A DNA stretch of 9,934 bases from Bacteroidota bacterium (GCA_030635045.1 DAOVZP010000030.1:1-9934), one strand, 5' to 3'. Numbered from the stretch's first letter, positions 1-6,619 are shown. Notes: generated by a model not told the origin, from the sequence alone. Program-made: numbers and translations.

Positions 1-2
1 AA

Positions 3-119
3 TGGAAGTGGATAGATGTTGATGACTTGCTGAAGGATATTGATCAGTTTCCTGATAAATACACAGTATGGTTTAAGATCGCAGTGAAGGAAATGGGGGA
101 TAGGGGATATCTTAGATAA
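3..119 (+). CDS. idi: Isopentenyl-diphosphate delta-isomerase, type 1 (C-terminal fragment, 5' end outside window)
   Basis: The frame is open from the left edge and encodes 38 residues before a TAA stop. The peptide begins WKWIDVDDLLKDI and contains PDKYTVWFKIAVKE. This resembles the C-terminal end of type 1 IPP isomerases (Nudix fold), where an acidic helix following a W-x-x-x-(D/E)-(D/E)-L pattern leads to a P-x-x-(Y/F)-T-x-W-F-K segment. The enzyme interconverts isopentenyl and dimethylallyl diphosphate in cytosolic isoprenoid synthesis. The Nudix box and catalytic Cys/Glu lie upstream of the window and cannot be checked, so the call rests on this tail alone. The gene converges on the small membrane-protein gene at 256-762. 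The 136-bp gap between the two stops is almost wholly a 7-nt tandem repeat. Confidence 0.65.
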   Translation, partial: WKWIDVDDLLKDIDQFPDKYTVWFKIAVKEMGDRGYLR

Positions 120-123
120 TAGT

Positions 124-255
124 TACTGGTTGCTGGTTACTGGTTGCTGGTTGCTGGATGCTGGATGCTGGATGCTGGATGCTGGATACTGGATACTGGA
201 TACCGCCTACTGCCTACTGTCTTTATTTCTGATTTCAGATTTCAGCTATCAGATT
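124..255. repeat. 7-nt tandem repeat array A, between convergent gene ends
   Basis: Fourteen consecutive in-register heptamers run from 124 to 221: TACTGGT, TGCTGGT, TACTGGT, TGCTGGT, five TGCTGGA, two TACTGGA, then TACCGCC, TACTGCC and TACTGTC. The 7-nt register continues in a different flavour (TTTATTT, CTGATTT, CAGATTT, CAGCTAT, CAGATTT) up to 256. The TGA stop of the minus-strand gene is part of this phase: read from the minus strand, TGA begins a TGAAATC unit. The array starts 4 nt after the idi stop. No intrinsic terminator (GC-rich hairpin plus T tract) is visible between these two convergent genes. Confidence 0.9.
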
Positions 256-762
256 TCATCCTTCCTGCTTCATCATCTCCTCCATCGCCTTCTGCAATTC
301 CACCGGCTTTTGTGTGCCAATCAGGGTTTTCTTTCCGCTTTTCAGGTATAGCTGCAAGCCCATATTTCCTGATACATTATAGGCAATGCCCCGTTTTCCG
401 CCCCTTACGCGTATGCCCCAGCCTCCATATTCTGCGATTGGTTTGTATTTCCTTACTTCAAAGGTATTGATCTCATCGGGCCGGATATGCTTTTCCTTGC
501 GATGAAACGGAAAAAACCTGAAATATATACCATCATTCCTGACCCTTGTTACCAGCTTAAGTTTTAAGAGTAAGAAGATCAGGGCTAAAGGGATAATACT
601 CAAAAGTATCATTGTGAGGTCTGATCCGGCTTTATCAGCTTCCTGTTCCGCTGTAATTGATGAAAACATGGCATATCCCCATCCGCCTACGGTAAACAGT
701 ACAATCAGAAGTATCCAGACCTGCCGGAATCTTTGTGTTTCATTAAAATATGCTCTTGCCAT
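256..762 (-). CDS. Small two-helix membrane protein with PH-like cytoplasmic domain (uncharacterised)
   Basis: The 168-residue product has a short basic N-terminus, a hydrophobic helix at about 15-34, a polar loop, and a second helix at about 49-68. A soluble domain of about 100 residues follows. That domain starts with a beta-rich stretch (V-R-N-D-G-I-Y-F-R-F-F-P-F) and carries a block around EYGGWGIR (111-118), AYNVSG (127-132) and LIGTQKP (147-153). I recognise this as a conserved bacterial membrane-protein pattern resembling PH-like domain proteins, possibly the DUF6141 group, but I am unsure of the family number. No catalytic motif is seen. The start ATG lies 2 nt beyond the channel gene's stop (TGATCATG), so the pair is very likely co-transcribed and translationally coupled. 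A role beside the channel at the inner membrane is inference. Its stop codon is embedded in repeat array A. Confidence 0.75.
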   Translation of the reverse strand: MARAYFNETQRFRQVWILLIVLFTVGGWGYAMFSSITAEQEADKAGSDLTMILLSIIPLALIFLLLKLKLVTRVRNDGIYFRFFPFHRKEKHIRPDEINTFEVRKYKPIAEYGGWGIRVRGGKRGIAYNVSGNMGLQLYLKSGKKTLIGTQKPVELQKAMEEMMKQEG

Positions 763-764
763 GA

Positions 765-2027
765 TCAGATGCTTTTGTTAAGATTTGAAAAGTCGCGTCC
801 TGTAGGCTGCTGAAATACCTTCAGGTCAAATTCCTGGACAACCGCAAGGATATGATCGAATATATCTGCCTGGTTGTCTTCATATATATCCCACTCCTGG
901 TCCTTCGAGAAGACATATACCTCAATGGGAAGTCCGTCACCTGTTGGCTGAAGCTGCCTCACAAGGAATGTCATATCATTATGCACTTTGGGGTTGTTTC
1001 TGAGATAGCCTTTCAGGTAAGCCCTGAAGATGCCAATATTGGTCTGCCTTCTGCCATTTACAAGGATACCATTATCAATATTCTTTTTGTCATTATAATT
1101 TGTAAGCAGCTTTTCAGTTTCTTCAACATATTCAGAAACATATTCGAACTTTTGAAAACGCTCAAGCATTTCAGGTGTGCAGAATTTGATGCTGTTCATA
1201 TCAATGTTGATGGAGCGCTTGATCCTTCTACCACCGCTTTCTTCCATACCCCGCCAGTTCTTGAAGTAGTCGGTGATAAGGGTATATGTTGGGATCGTAG
1301 TGATTGTCTTGTTCCAGTTCTGTACCTTCACCGTGGTTAGTGAAATATCTGTTACTGTACCGTTAGCACCATATTTCGGCATTTCAATCCAGTCGCCAAT
1401 TCGCACCATGTTGTTGGCAGAAAGCTGTATCCCACCTACAAAACCAAGAATAGGATCTTTGAATATCAGCATCAGCACCGCTGAAAAAGCCCCAAAGCCT
1501 GCAAGCCACCCCAGGTTCCTGTCGCCGAGCAGCACAGTGATAATGATCACGAAAGCAATAGTATATGCAATGATCTTGGCAACCTGTATATACCCTTTTA
1601 TCGGCTTTCCCCTGGATACTTCATACGATTGGTATATCTCATTCAAAGCGTTGAGTATTGCAGTTACCACCTGCAGGAATATGATCACCATATAAATGGC
1701 CGTGATGATCTGAATGATCCTGTTCAGGAACTCAAAATCGGAAAGGGCGTGGGAGCTAAGAAAGTTGATGACTATGGCAGGGGCGAGGTATGCAAGCCTG
1801 ATGAAAACCCGTTTCTCAGCAAGGATATCATCCCATTTTGTTTTCGAGCGTGCAACGATAATGTGCACTGTTTTAATAATGAAATACCTCGCTACGAAAA
1901 AGGATAAGATGGCGAGGATGACAATGATGATCACCCAGAAGAATTCTCTAAGGATCACCGCATACTCCTGACTGAGGCCCAGGCCTGTAAGCCAGTTTAC
2001 CAGGATGGTGTTGAAACGTTCGATCAT
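765..2027 (-). CDS. ybdG: Mechanosensitive ion channel, MscS family (YbdG/MscM-like)
   Basis: The 420-residue product has the length and layout of E. coli YbdG rather than short MscS (about 286 residues). Predicted membrane helices lie at about 29-51, 74-92, 103-127 and 146-168. A Gly/Ala-rich pore helix follows at about 172-200 (LGWLAGFGAFSAVLMLIFKD). The MscS beta domain then follows, with QLSANNMVRIGDWIEMP (201-217), GTVTDISLTTVKVQNWNKT and the family signature FKNWRGMEESGGRRIKRS (255-272). Such channels open under membrane tension and release solutes during hypo-osmotic shock from the inner membrane. A phylum-type promoter lies just upstream (-7 at 2047-2054), giving a short leader of roughly 15 nt. 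A dyad overlaps its -33 region. The gene leads a two-gene unit with the PH-like protein gene. Confidence 0.93.
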   Translation of the reverse strand: MIERFNTILVNWLTGLGLSQEYAVILREFFWVIIIVILAILSFFVARYFIIKTVHIIVARSKTKWDDILAEKRVFIRLAYLAPAIVINFLSSHALSDFEFLNRIIQIITAIYMVIIFLQVVTAILNALNEIYQSYEVSRGKPIKGYIQVAKIIAYTIAFVIIITVLLGDRNLGWLAGFGAFSAVLMLIFKDPILGFVGGIQLSANNMVRIGDWIEMPKYGANGTVTDISLTTVKVQNWNKTITTIPTYTLITDYFKNWRGMEESGGRRIKRSINIDMNSIKFCTPEMLERFQKFEYVSEYVEETEKLLTNYNDKKNIDNGILVNGRRQTNIGIFRAYLKGYLRNNPKVHNDMTFLVRQLQPTGDGLPIEVYVFSKDQEWDIYEDNQADIFDHILAVVQEFDLKVFQQPTGRDFSNLNKSI

Positions 2028-2046
2028 ATCAGGATGCTTTTAAAAC

Positions 2047-2077
2047 CAAAATTAGCATCTTTTATGATTTTTAACAA
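2047..2077 (-). promoter_or_regulatory. Bacteroidota-type promoter for the channel operon
   Basis: On the minus strand, TAATTTTG (2054 to 2047) matches the TAnnTTTG -7 box exactly. A TTG (2077 to 2075) sits 20 nt further upstream, as expected for the -33 element. The channel ATG at 2027 would begin about 15 nt downstream of the predicted transcription start. Spacing and orientation both fit. No transcript data are available. Confidence 0.7.
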
Positions 2078-2087
2078 GAATTGTTAA
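2071..2087. promoter_or_regulatory. 17-bp dyad overlapping the -33 box (candidate operator)
   Basis: TTAACAA and TTGTTAA form a perfect 7-bp inverted repeat around a 3-nt centre (GAA). The left arm contains the TTG used as the -33 element of the channel promoter (2075-2077), so a bound dimer would block that promoter. The site is AT-rich, so chance occurrence is possible. No cognate regulator is encoded in the window. Confidence 0.45.
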
Positions 2088-2105
2088 TTAATGATAAGGA
2101 AAAGT

Positions 2106-2203
2106 TGCTGGTCACTGTTTACTGGATGCTGGTTACTGGATGCTGGATACTGGATACTGGATATTGGATGCTGGATGCAGCCAACAGCCCCCAGCCTACT
2201 GCC
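2106..2203. repeat. 7-nt tandem repeat array B, between the 235-residue gene and the channel promoter
   Basis: Fourteen heptamers in perfect register: TGCTGGT, CACTGTT, TACTGGA, TGCTGGT, TACTGGA, TGCTGGA, two TACTGGA, TATTGGA, TGCTGGA, then TGCAGCC, AACAGCC, CCCAGCC and TACTGCC. It is exactly as long as the core of array A (98 bp). It ends 6 nt before the TAA stop (2210-2212) of the minus-strand gene. As in arrays A and C, the ...GCC units face the stop codon and the ...CTGGA units lie distal. Confidence 0.9.
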
Positions 2204-2209
2204 CAACTC

Positions 2210-2917
2210 TTATTTCCCTATGAACTTCCCAATCTCCTGCACATACTTCTCACGGATCTTATCCAGGACTTCCATTTCACAATTCTGATCGTTGTAGATC
2301 CTGATATAATCTTCGATGCCGGTTTTTCTGTAAATGGTTGCCAGTGCAGCATCCCAGTTGGTATTATCAATATTGTTCCTGACATGTGTGGTCATATCAT
2401 CGAACTCATCCCAGTCGAGTTTTACCGGAACCTGGAAATATTTCATGGAAGCGTCCTCATTGTCCTGCAGGGTGCTGTCGTTGATGAGGGTCATCAAAAA
2501 ATACTTCGTAACCCTGATCAATCCGGAATATGGTTTTACATTCTTACCCGGAATGAAGGCGATGCCCTCATCTTTAAAGGCTTTGAGAATTGCCGGCACC
2601 TCTTCATAATTGCTGAGGTTTTTGATCCTGATACTTTGCACCATGCTGTTCTTGAAGAACACCCGTGCCGGGGTGCCGTCAAATGTGAAGCTGTGCTTTT
2701 GCTTAACTGCTTTTATCGACCTGATGATGAATTCATCAGTGTATTTTGTCCTGCTGAGCAGGAATAAAGATCTTGGATTATCCTGATCAGGCACCGTTGT
2801 TCCGTGATATCCGGGGAAAGGATGCTCTGACTCCAGTACCAGGTCACGGTATCCAATGCTTTTGAGTATTTCTTTTTTCTCAATATGACCAATGGTCTCT
2901 ATAATGTGCTGTGTCAT
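2210..2917 (-). CDS. Conserved-looking protein of unknown function, 235 residues
   Basis: I do not recognise this protein. It has no signal peptide, no long hydrophobic segment and no obvious nucleotide-binding or metal-binding motif. The single Cys is near the C-terminus (DQNCEMEV). The sequence is a balanced soluble mix with many acidic and aromatic residues. Notable stretches are HPFPGYHGTTVPD near residues 32-44, SLFLLSRTKYTDEFIIRSIKAVKQK (about 50-74), and a C-terminal helix ending KIREKYVQEIGKFIGK. Composition and codon use resemble the neighbouring genes, so it is very likely real. The ATG at 2917 is the only reasonable start. It has its own upstream region with a strong dyad (2936-2965) and is separated from both neighbours by heptamer arrays, so it is probably transcribed alone. 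Confidence 0.8.
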   Translation of the reverse strand: MTQHIIETIGHIEKKEILKSIGYRDLVLESEHPFPGYHGTTVPDQDNPRSLFLLSRTKYTDEFIIRSIKAVKQKHSFTFDGTPARVFFKNSMVQSIRIKNLSNYEEVPAILKAFKDEGIAFIPGKNVKPYSGLIRVTKYFLMTLINDSTLQDNEDASMKYFQVPVKLDWDEFDDMTTHVRNNIDNTNWDAALATIYRKTGIEDYIRIYNDQNCEMEVLDKIREKYVQEIGKFIGK

Positions 2918-2935
2918 AGGAAGTTCGTTAGTTTT

Positions 2936-2965
2936 TATTGTAAAGCCTTTTATGTGTTTACAATA
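2936..2965. promoter_or_regulatory. 9-bp inverted repeat upstream of the 235-residue gene (candidate operator)
   Basis: TATTGTAAA (2936-2944) and TTTACAATA (2957-2965) are exact reverse complements separated by 12 nt, so the half-site starts are 21 bp apart, two helical turns. The element lies 19 to 48 nt upstream of the ATG at 2917, where a repressor or activator dimer would act. It could instead fold as a hairpin in the 5' leader. I found no convincing TAnnTTTG -7 box in this interval; the nearest is TAGTATTG on the minus strand (2971 to 2964), with one mismatch and overlapping the right arm. Confidence 0.55.
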
Positions 2966-2992
2966 CTAACAATTTATGGAGGGTTTTGTTTG

Positions 2993-3099
<107 letters not shown>

Positions 3100-4494
3100 C
3101 TAGTCTTCCGCTGCAAACATAGGGTCCCACGGCGGGAGCAACACCGGTTCTGTATCCAGTATATCCAGGGTTTTTTTGTCGAGGAAGTCCTTATGGATCA
3201 CAAGCCGGAACATGTATTCACTGAACCATTCGTCTGTCATGATGAGGAAGCCTTTGAAGCCTTTTTCCCCCCAGCTGTTCTCAAGCAGCCATTTGTCGAT
3301 GCTTCCATCGGGGAGGATGTTCACACCCACCAGGCTCATGCCATGGGAGGAGCCACTGTCGTAAGTTTTGATACGTCCGGCTTTATCCATGGAGAAATCC
3401 ACACCGAACAGCTCATCATAATCGAAGTTGTTTACATCCAGCATGCCTTTTTCGCTTTCAAGTTGCTTGCCGACATCACAGGAAAAATACATGGCCTCAT
3501 TGGCAATGATGGATGCTTTTGCAAAATCCTTTATCTCGTCAACAGGCAGGTTGATATATTTCCAGTTGCCGCCTTCCAGCATATGACGGTCGTATTCGAT
3601 CTCATAAAGTTTATAATACTCCCTGGTCGGGTCATTCATGAACATGACATAATCCCTGAGGTCTATTCCTACCATCTCCTCATAGAATGATTTCGGGGTA
3701 TATGTTTTCAATTCGCTGATATTTCCATCTTTGTCTTCATATTGCCATGGAAACTCTGTAGGAGGATTTCCCAGGCACAGGACCAGGATCCTGTAGATGT
3801 CACTGAGCATATTGATCTTTTCCTCCCTTAGCCGGCCTTCCTCACTGCCCTCTGCTGACATTTTTCTTAGTGTCAAAGCATCTTCCCTGAGTTTTCTTCT
3901 CAGGAAACGCGACATCCAGCGGGTATTTTCACTGTTATTGCTTTCCGGCATCACAGATGCAGGAACTGCCCCGTATTTTTCGACGATATCGACAACACCT
4001 GTCCATTGGCCACCATCCCCGATCGGATTTTTGAAAAGCCAGTCTACCTTGCGGTCGTCTTCAGGAAGATCTGCTGTCGCGATGACCGATTCGAGGAAAA
4101 AATTTGATTTTTCAAGCTGGTCCCAGAAAAAACCATAGTTCTGCGAAAACTCGAATTCTTTCATGTTATACTTTTCGATCACTTTAGGCCTGAGCACATT
4201 GAGTCCGGTAAACAGCCAGCAGCGGCCGGACGACTTCTGGTTTGTGATGCCTTTGATCTCAACTTTATTGGTGAAGTAGGGATTTACCTTGCCCAGGTTT
4301 TCCCGGTTCACGGCAAGTTTGCTGATATCGTTTGAACTGATGGCGTTCATCAGCGCCCGCGTGTCTTCATCAAAAGTTACGGATGACTTGATCTTTGCGA
4401 TTTCCTCATTGTTGAGGCTGCCTTGTGCCGATGCAATGGAGGAGGCTGTAATGAGAATAAAAGCGAAAAGTGTAATTCTGTAAATGCTATTCAT
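3100..4494 (-). CDS. pepC: Exported aminopeptidase C (bleomycin hydrolase-type C1B cysteine peptidase)
   Basis: The product is 464 residues from the ATG at 4494. An upstream TTG at 4521 would add nine residues but would overlap thrH by 17 nt and bury the signal peptide, so I prefer the ATG. Residues 1-23 form a classical signal peptide (NSIYR, a hydrophobic core, then SIASA before QG), implying export to the periplasm. The C1B catalytic set is intact: oxyanion Gln86 and nucleophile Cys92 in NQKSSGRCW, His384 in SSHGMSLVGVN, and Asn406 in WLLENSWGEKG. The C-terminus, LPPWDPMFAAED, resembles the family tail that reaches into the active site and restricts the enzyme to aminopeptidase activity, with some residues added after the usual end. 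The gene follows the thrH stop by 10 nt, so it is probably co-transcribed, though its likely role (peptide scavenging) differs from that of its operon partners. Confidence 0.93.
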   Translation of the reverse strand: MNSIYRITLFAFILITASSIASAQGSLNNEEIAKIKSSVTFDEDTRALMNAISSNDISKLAVNRENLGKVNPYFTNKVEIKGITNQKSSGRCWLFTGLNVLRPKVIEKYNMKEFEFSQNYGFFWDQLEKSNFFLESVIATADLPEDDRKVDWLFKNPIGDGGQWTGVVDIVEKYGAVPASVMPESNNSENTRWMSRFLRRKLREDALTLRKMSAEGSEEGRLREEKINMLSDIYRILVLCLGNPPTEFPWQYEDKDGNISELKTYTPKSFYEEMVGIDLRDYVMFMNDPTREYYKLYEIEYDRHMLEGGNWKYINLPVDEIKDFAKASIIANEAMYFSCDVGKQLESEKGMLDVNNFDYDELFGVDFSMDKAGRIKTYDSGSSHGMSLVGVNILPDGSIDKWLLENSWGEKGFKGFLIMTDEWFSEYMFRLVIHKDFLDKKTLDILDTEPVLLPPWDPMFAAED

Positions 4495-4504
4495 AATATT
4501 ATGA

Positions 4505-5104
4505 TTAGATATATTTCTCAAGGATTTCTCTTAGTTCTTCATAGTTTCTGCATACGGGTAGTTGCGGAAAGTCTGCTATGACCTTGTCGGGAGGGCAGAA
4601 CAGTATCCCAACATCTGCCTGCAGGAGCATGCTGGTATCGTTGTATGAATCGCCGAATGCTATCACCTTATATTCCAGGCTTTGCAATGCCTGTGTGACC
4701 TTCTTCTTCGGATCCGGCTGCCTCAGCTTATAGCCTACGATACGGTCTTCATCATCAACGATGAGGTTATGACAGAAGATTGTGGGCCGGTCGAGCTGCT
4801 CCATCAGGGGGTCAGCAAACTGGGCAAAGGTATCGGACACGATGATGGCCTGTGTCCGTTTCCTGATCCACCAGAGGAACTCCAGGGCTCCGTCGAGAGG
4901 CTTGATAGTGGCAATAACATCCTGAATATCTTTCAGCTTCAGGCCGTGTTTATCCAGGATCCTGATCCGCTGATTCATCAGCTTATCGTAGTCAGGCTCA
5001 TCACGGGTGGTCATCCTTAGTTCTTCGATGCCGGTACGATCAGCAACGTTGATCCACACTTCAGGAACAAAAACACCTTCGAGGTCGGAACAGATTATAT
5101 ACAT
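4505..5104 (-). CDS. thrH: ThrH: phosphoserine phosphatase / homoserine phosphotransferase (HAD family)
   Basis: The 199-residue product matches the size and motifs of ThrH from Pseudomonas aeruginosa (about 205 residues). HAD motif I is CSDLEGVFVPEVW, with nucleophile Asp7 and Glu9 where ordinary SerB enzymes have a second Asp. Motif II is VSDTF (89-93). Lysines in DPKKK (131-135) fit motif III, and GDSYND (151-156) is motif IV. KLMNQRIRILDKHGLKLKDI and IATIKPLDGA are close to ThrH rather than SerB. ThrH hydrolyses phosphoserine and can pass its phosphate to homoserine, making O-phosphohomoserine, the substrate of threonine synthase. That gene (thrC) lies directly upstream, which supports the transferase role here; this is inference. 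The ATG at 5104 has no Shine-Dalgarno site and abuts a 9-nt tandem repeat. Confidence 0.92.
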   Translation of the reverse strand: MYIICSDLEGVFVPEVWINVADRTGIEELRMTTRDEPDYDKLMNQRIRILDKHGLKLKDIQDVIATIKPLDGALEFLWWIRKRTQAIIVSDTFAQFADPLMEQLDRPTIFCHNLIVDDEDRIVGYKLRQPDPKKKVTQALQSLEYKVIAFGDSYNDTSMLLQADVGILFCPPDKVIADFPQLPVCRNYEELREILEKYI

Positions 5105-5140
5105 GTTGAATTGGTTGAATTAGTTGAATTAGTTAAATTG
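5105..5140. repeat. 9-nt tandem repeat abutting the thrH start codon
   Basis: Four 9-mers on the plus strand: GTTGAATTG, GTTGAATTA, GTTGAATTA and GTTAAATTG. On the thrH strand they read as CAATTCAAC or TAATTCAAC units that end exactly at the ATG. The whole ribosome-landing region of thrH is therefore repeat sequence with no purine-rich Shine-Dalgarno element. Confidence 0.85.
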
Positions 5141-5145
5141 GTTGT

Positions 5146-5170
5146 GCTTCGACTACGCTCAGCATGACAG
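5146..5170. repeat. Dispersed Bacteroidota-type intergenic repeat (imperfect hairpin)
   Basis: The 25-nt stretch starts GCTTCGACTACGCTC and continues AGCATGACAG. On the other strand it reads CTGTCATGCTGAGC followed by GTAGTCGAAGC. I recognise this as a motif often scattered between genes in Bacteroidota drafts, usually with short TGCT/AGCA arms. Only one copy is in the window, so its dispersed nature is from prior knowledge and is not shown here. Confidence 0.55.
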
Positions 5171-5189
5171 TTAGTTGAATCAGGGTTTT

Positions 5190-5231
5190 TACTGTCAACC
5201 GTCAACTGTCAACTGTCAACTGTCAACTAAC
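5190..5231. repeat. 7-nt tandem repeat array D, after the thrC stop
   Basis: Five heptamers (TACTGTC, AACCGTC and three AACTGTC, 5190-5224) are followed by a degenerate AACTAAC unit (5225-5231). They begin 7 nt after the thrC stop codon (5238-5240, minus strand), with TCAACAC between. The units are the same CYGTC type that forms the stop-proximal end of array C. The array lies inside the probable thrC-thrH transcription unit. The 133-bp gap contains no TAnnTTTG promoter on the minus strand. Confidence 0.85.
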
Positions 5232-5237
5232 TCAACA

Positions 5238-6608
5238 CTATTTGTAATTTTCAACGAGGTAAAGTTTAAAGTCCTCGTAGTTATTATCTAAATGATCAAA
5301 GCTTTCCATCTTATCCTCCAGTCCTTCCAGGCTTGGGGGCAAGGCCGGGTCAAAGCCGAGTAGCTTTTCAATTTCCTGCGGGAATTTGGCCGGGTGAGCA
5401 GTCTCCAGTGCAACACACAGCTGATCCCTGCCACAATCGTCCTGAGATTCCTTACAATATTCCACTAATCCTGCCCAGCCTACCGAGCCATGGGGTTCAA
5501 GCAGCAATTCATGCTCTTTCCATGCCTCCTGTATTGTCTCCCTGGTCTTTGAATCACTGATGCTTGTCGACCATATCTCACTGCGCATCGCTTCCATGTC
5601 GGCAGGGGTAAATATCTTTCCGCTTTCGTCCATCATCCCGCCATAGAGAGCCACCAGCCTTGCAAGGTTGCTCGGATGGCCTACGTTCATGGCACTGGAA
5701 ATGCAGTTCTTTGAAGGAACGATCTTATCATAATTTCCTGTTTCCAGGAATTTCGGGAATTCGTCATTTTCATTCGTAGCAATGATGAAGCGCTTAACCG
5801 GCAATCCCATCTTCATGGCCAGCACACCACCCATCATATCGCCGAAATTTCCGGAAGGAACAGAAAAGACGATCTCTTCACCGGCAGTCTTCCTCAGCTT
5901 CGCATAAGCATAGAAATAATAAACGATCTGTGGTATTATCCTGCCAACATTAATTGAATTAGCTGATGACAGGCCCAGGTAATCCAGCTCAGCATCGGAG
6001 AATGCCTGCTTTACCAGTGCCTGGCAATCGTCGAACTTGCCATCGATGGCAATGATGCGCACATTCTTTCCGAGGGTGGTCATCTGCTTTCTCTGCCTGT
6101 CGGTAACCTCTGTTTCAGGAAAAAGCACCGCCACATCAATATTGTCGAGTCCGTAAAAAGCATTGGCGATGGCGCTGCCTGTATCCCCGGAGGTGGCAGT
6201 CAGGATCAGGAGCTTCCTGTTGTTTTGCTTCAGGTAATATTGCATCAGCCTGGCCATCATGCGTGCGGCAAAGTCTTTGAAAGAGGCTGTAGGCCCCTGG
6301 TCGAGCCGCATTACATAATTGCGATCATAAACATGCTCCAGGGGGACTTCATAGTCGTAGGCATCTTCCGTTATCGCCAGGAGCTCTTCATCGGTGATCA
6401 CCCCATGCAGGAATTTACTTGCCACGCGGAAGGCAATCTCCGGGTACTCCATATCTGTGAGCGCCAGGATCTCTTCCTTTTCCATGCGCGGGATATATTC
6501 CGGCATGAAGAGGCCTTTATCGGGTGCAAGCCCTTTGAGCAGTGCCTCATCAAAGGGAACAGGGGCCGCAATAAGGTTGGTTGAATAAAATAAGATGCTT
6601 TTGTCCAT
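5238..6608 (-). CDS. thrC: Threonine synthase (PLP-dependent, type I ThrC)
   Basis: Threonine synthase converts O-phosphohomoserine to threonine and phosphate in the cytosol. From the ATG at 6608 the product is 456 residues, normal for the long bacterial/fungal form. The N-terminal FYSTN and GLAPDKGLFMPEYIP are typical of ThrC. The PLP lysine is Lys111 in LDQGPTASFKDFAARM. The phosphate-binding loop TSGDTGSA is at about 139-146, and VPSGNFGDMMGG at about 250-261. An in-frame ATG at 6626 would overlap the upstream gene's TAA by 7 nt (ATGGTAA) and add six residues (MVSGNF) not expected in the family. I therefore prefer 6608, with moderate confidence. Either way, the gene follows the PLP enzyme gene within 11 nt, so the two are co-transcribed. 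thrH follows after a 133-bp repeat-rich gap. Confidence 0.95.
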   Translation of the reverse strand: MDKSILFYSTNLIAAPVPFDEALLKGLAPDKGLFMPEYIPRMEKEEILALTDMEYPEIAFRVASKFLHGVITDEELLAITEDAYDYEVPLEHVYDRNYVMRLDQGPTASFKDFAARMMARLMQYYLKQNNRKLLILTATSGDTGSAIANAFYGLDNIDVAVLFPETEVTDRQRKQMTTLGKNVRIIAIDGKFDDCQALVKQAFSDAELDYLGLSSANSINVGRIIPQIVYYFYAYAKLRKTAGEEIVFSVPSGNFGDMMGGVLAMKMGLPVKRFIIATNENDEFPKFLETGNYDKIVPSKNCISSAMNVGHPSNLARLVALYGGMMDESGKIFTPADMEAMRSEIWSTSISDSKTRETIQEAWKEHELLLEPHGSVGWAGLVEYCKESQDDCGRDQLCVALETAHPAKFPQEIEKLLGFDPALPPSLEGLEDKMESFDHLDNNYEDFKLYLVENYK

Positions 6609-6619
6609 AAAATTACCGC

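Noticed and set aside
130..470. Plus-strand ORFs across array A with repeated WMLDAG/GCWML-like peptides
   Set aside because: They are translations of the 7-nt repeat running antisense into the membrane-protein gene. A 7-nt period gives a 7-residue peptide period automatically, with no independent coding signal.
2081..2767. 228-residue plus-strand ORF over array B and the complement of the 235-residue gene
   Set aside because: Its first part is repeat translation and the rest is a shadow frame of the minus-strand gene, which has the better composition and its own upstream signals.
5141..5237. Intrinsic terminator between thrC and thrH
   Set aside because: The T run at 5186-5190 lies on the plus strand, so the minus-strand transcript has an A run there. 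No GC-rich hairpin is followed by a U tract in the direction of transcription.
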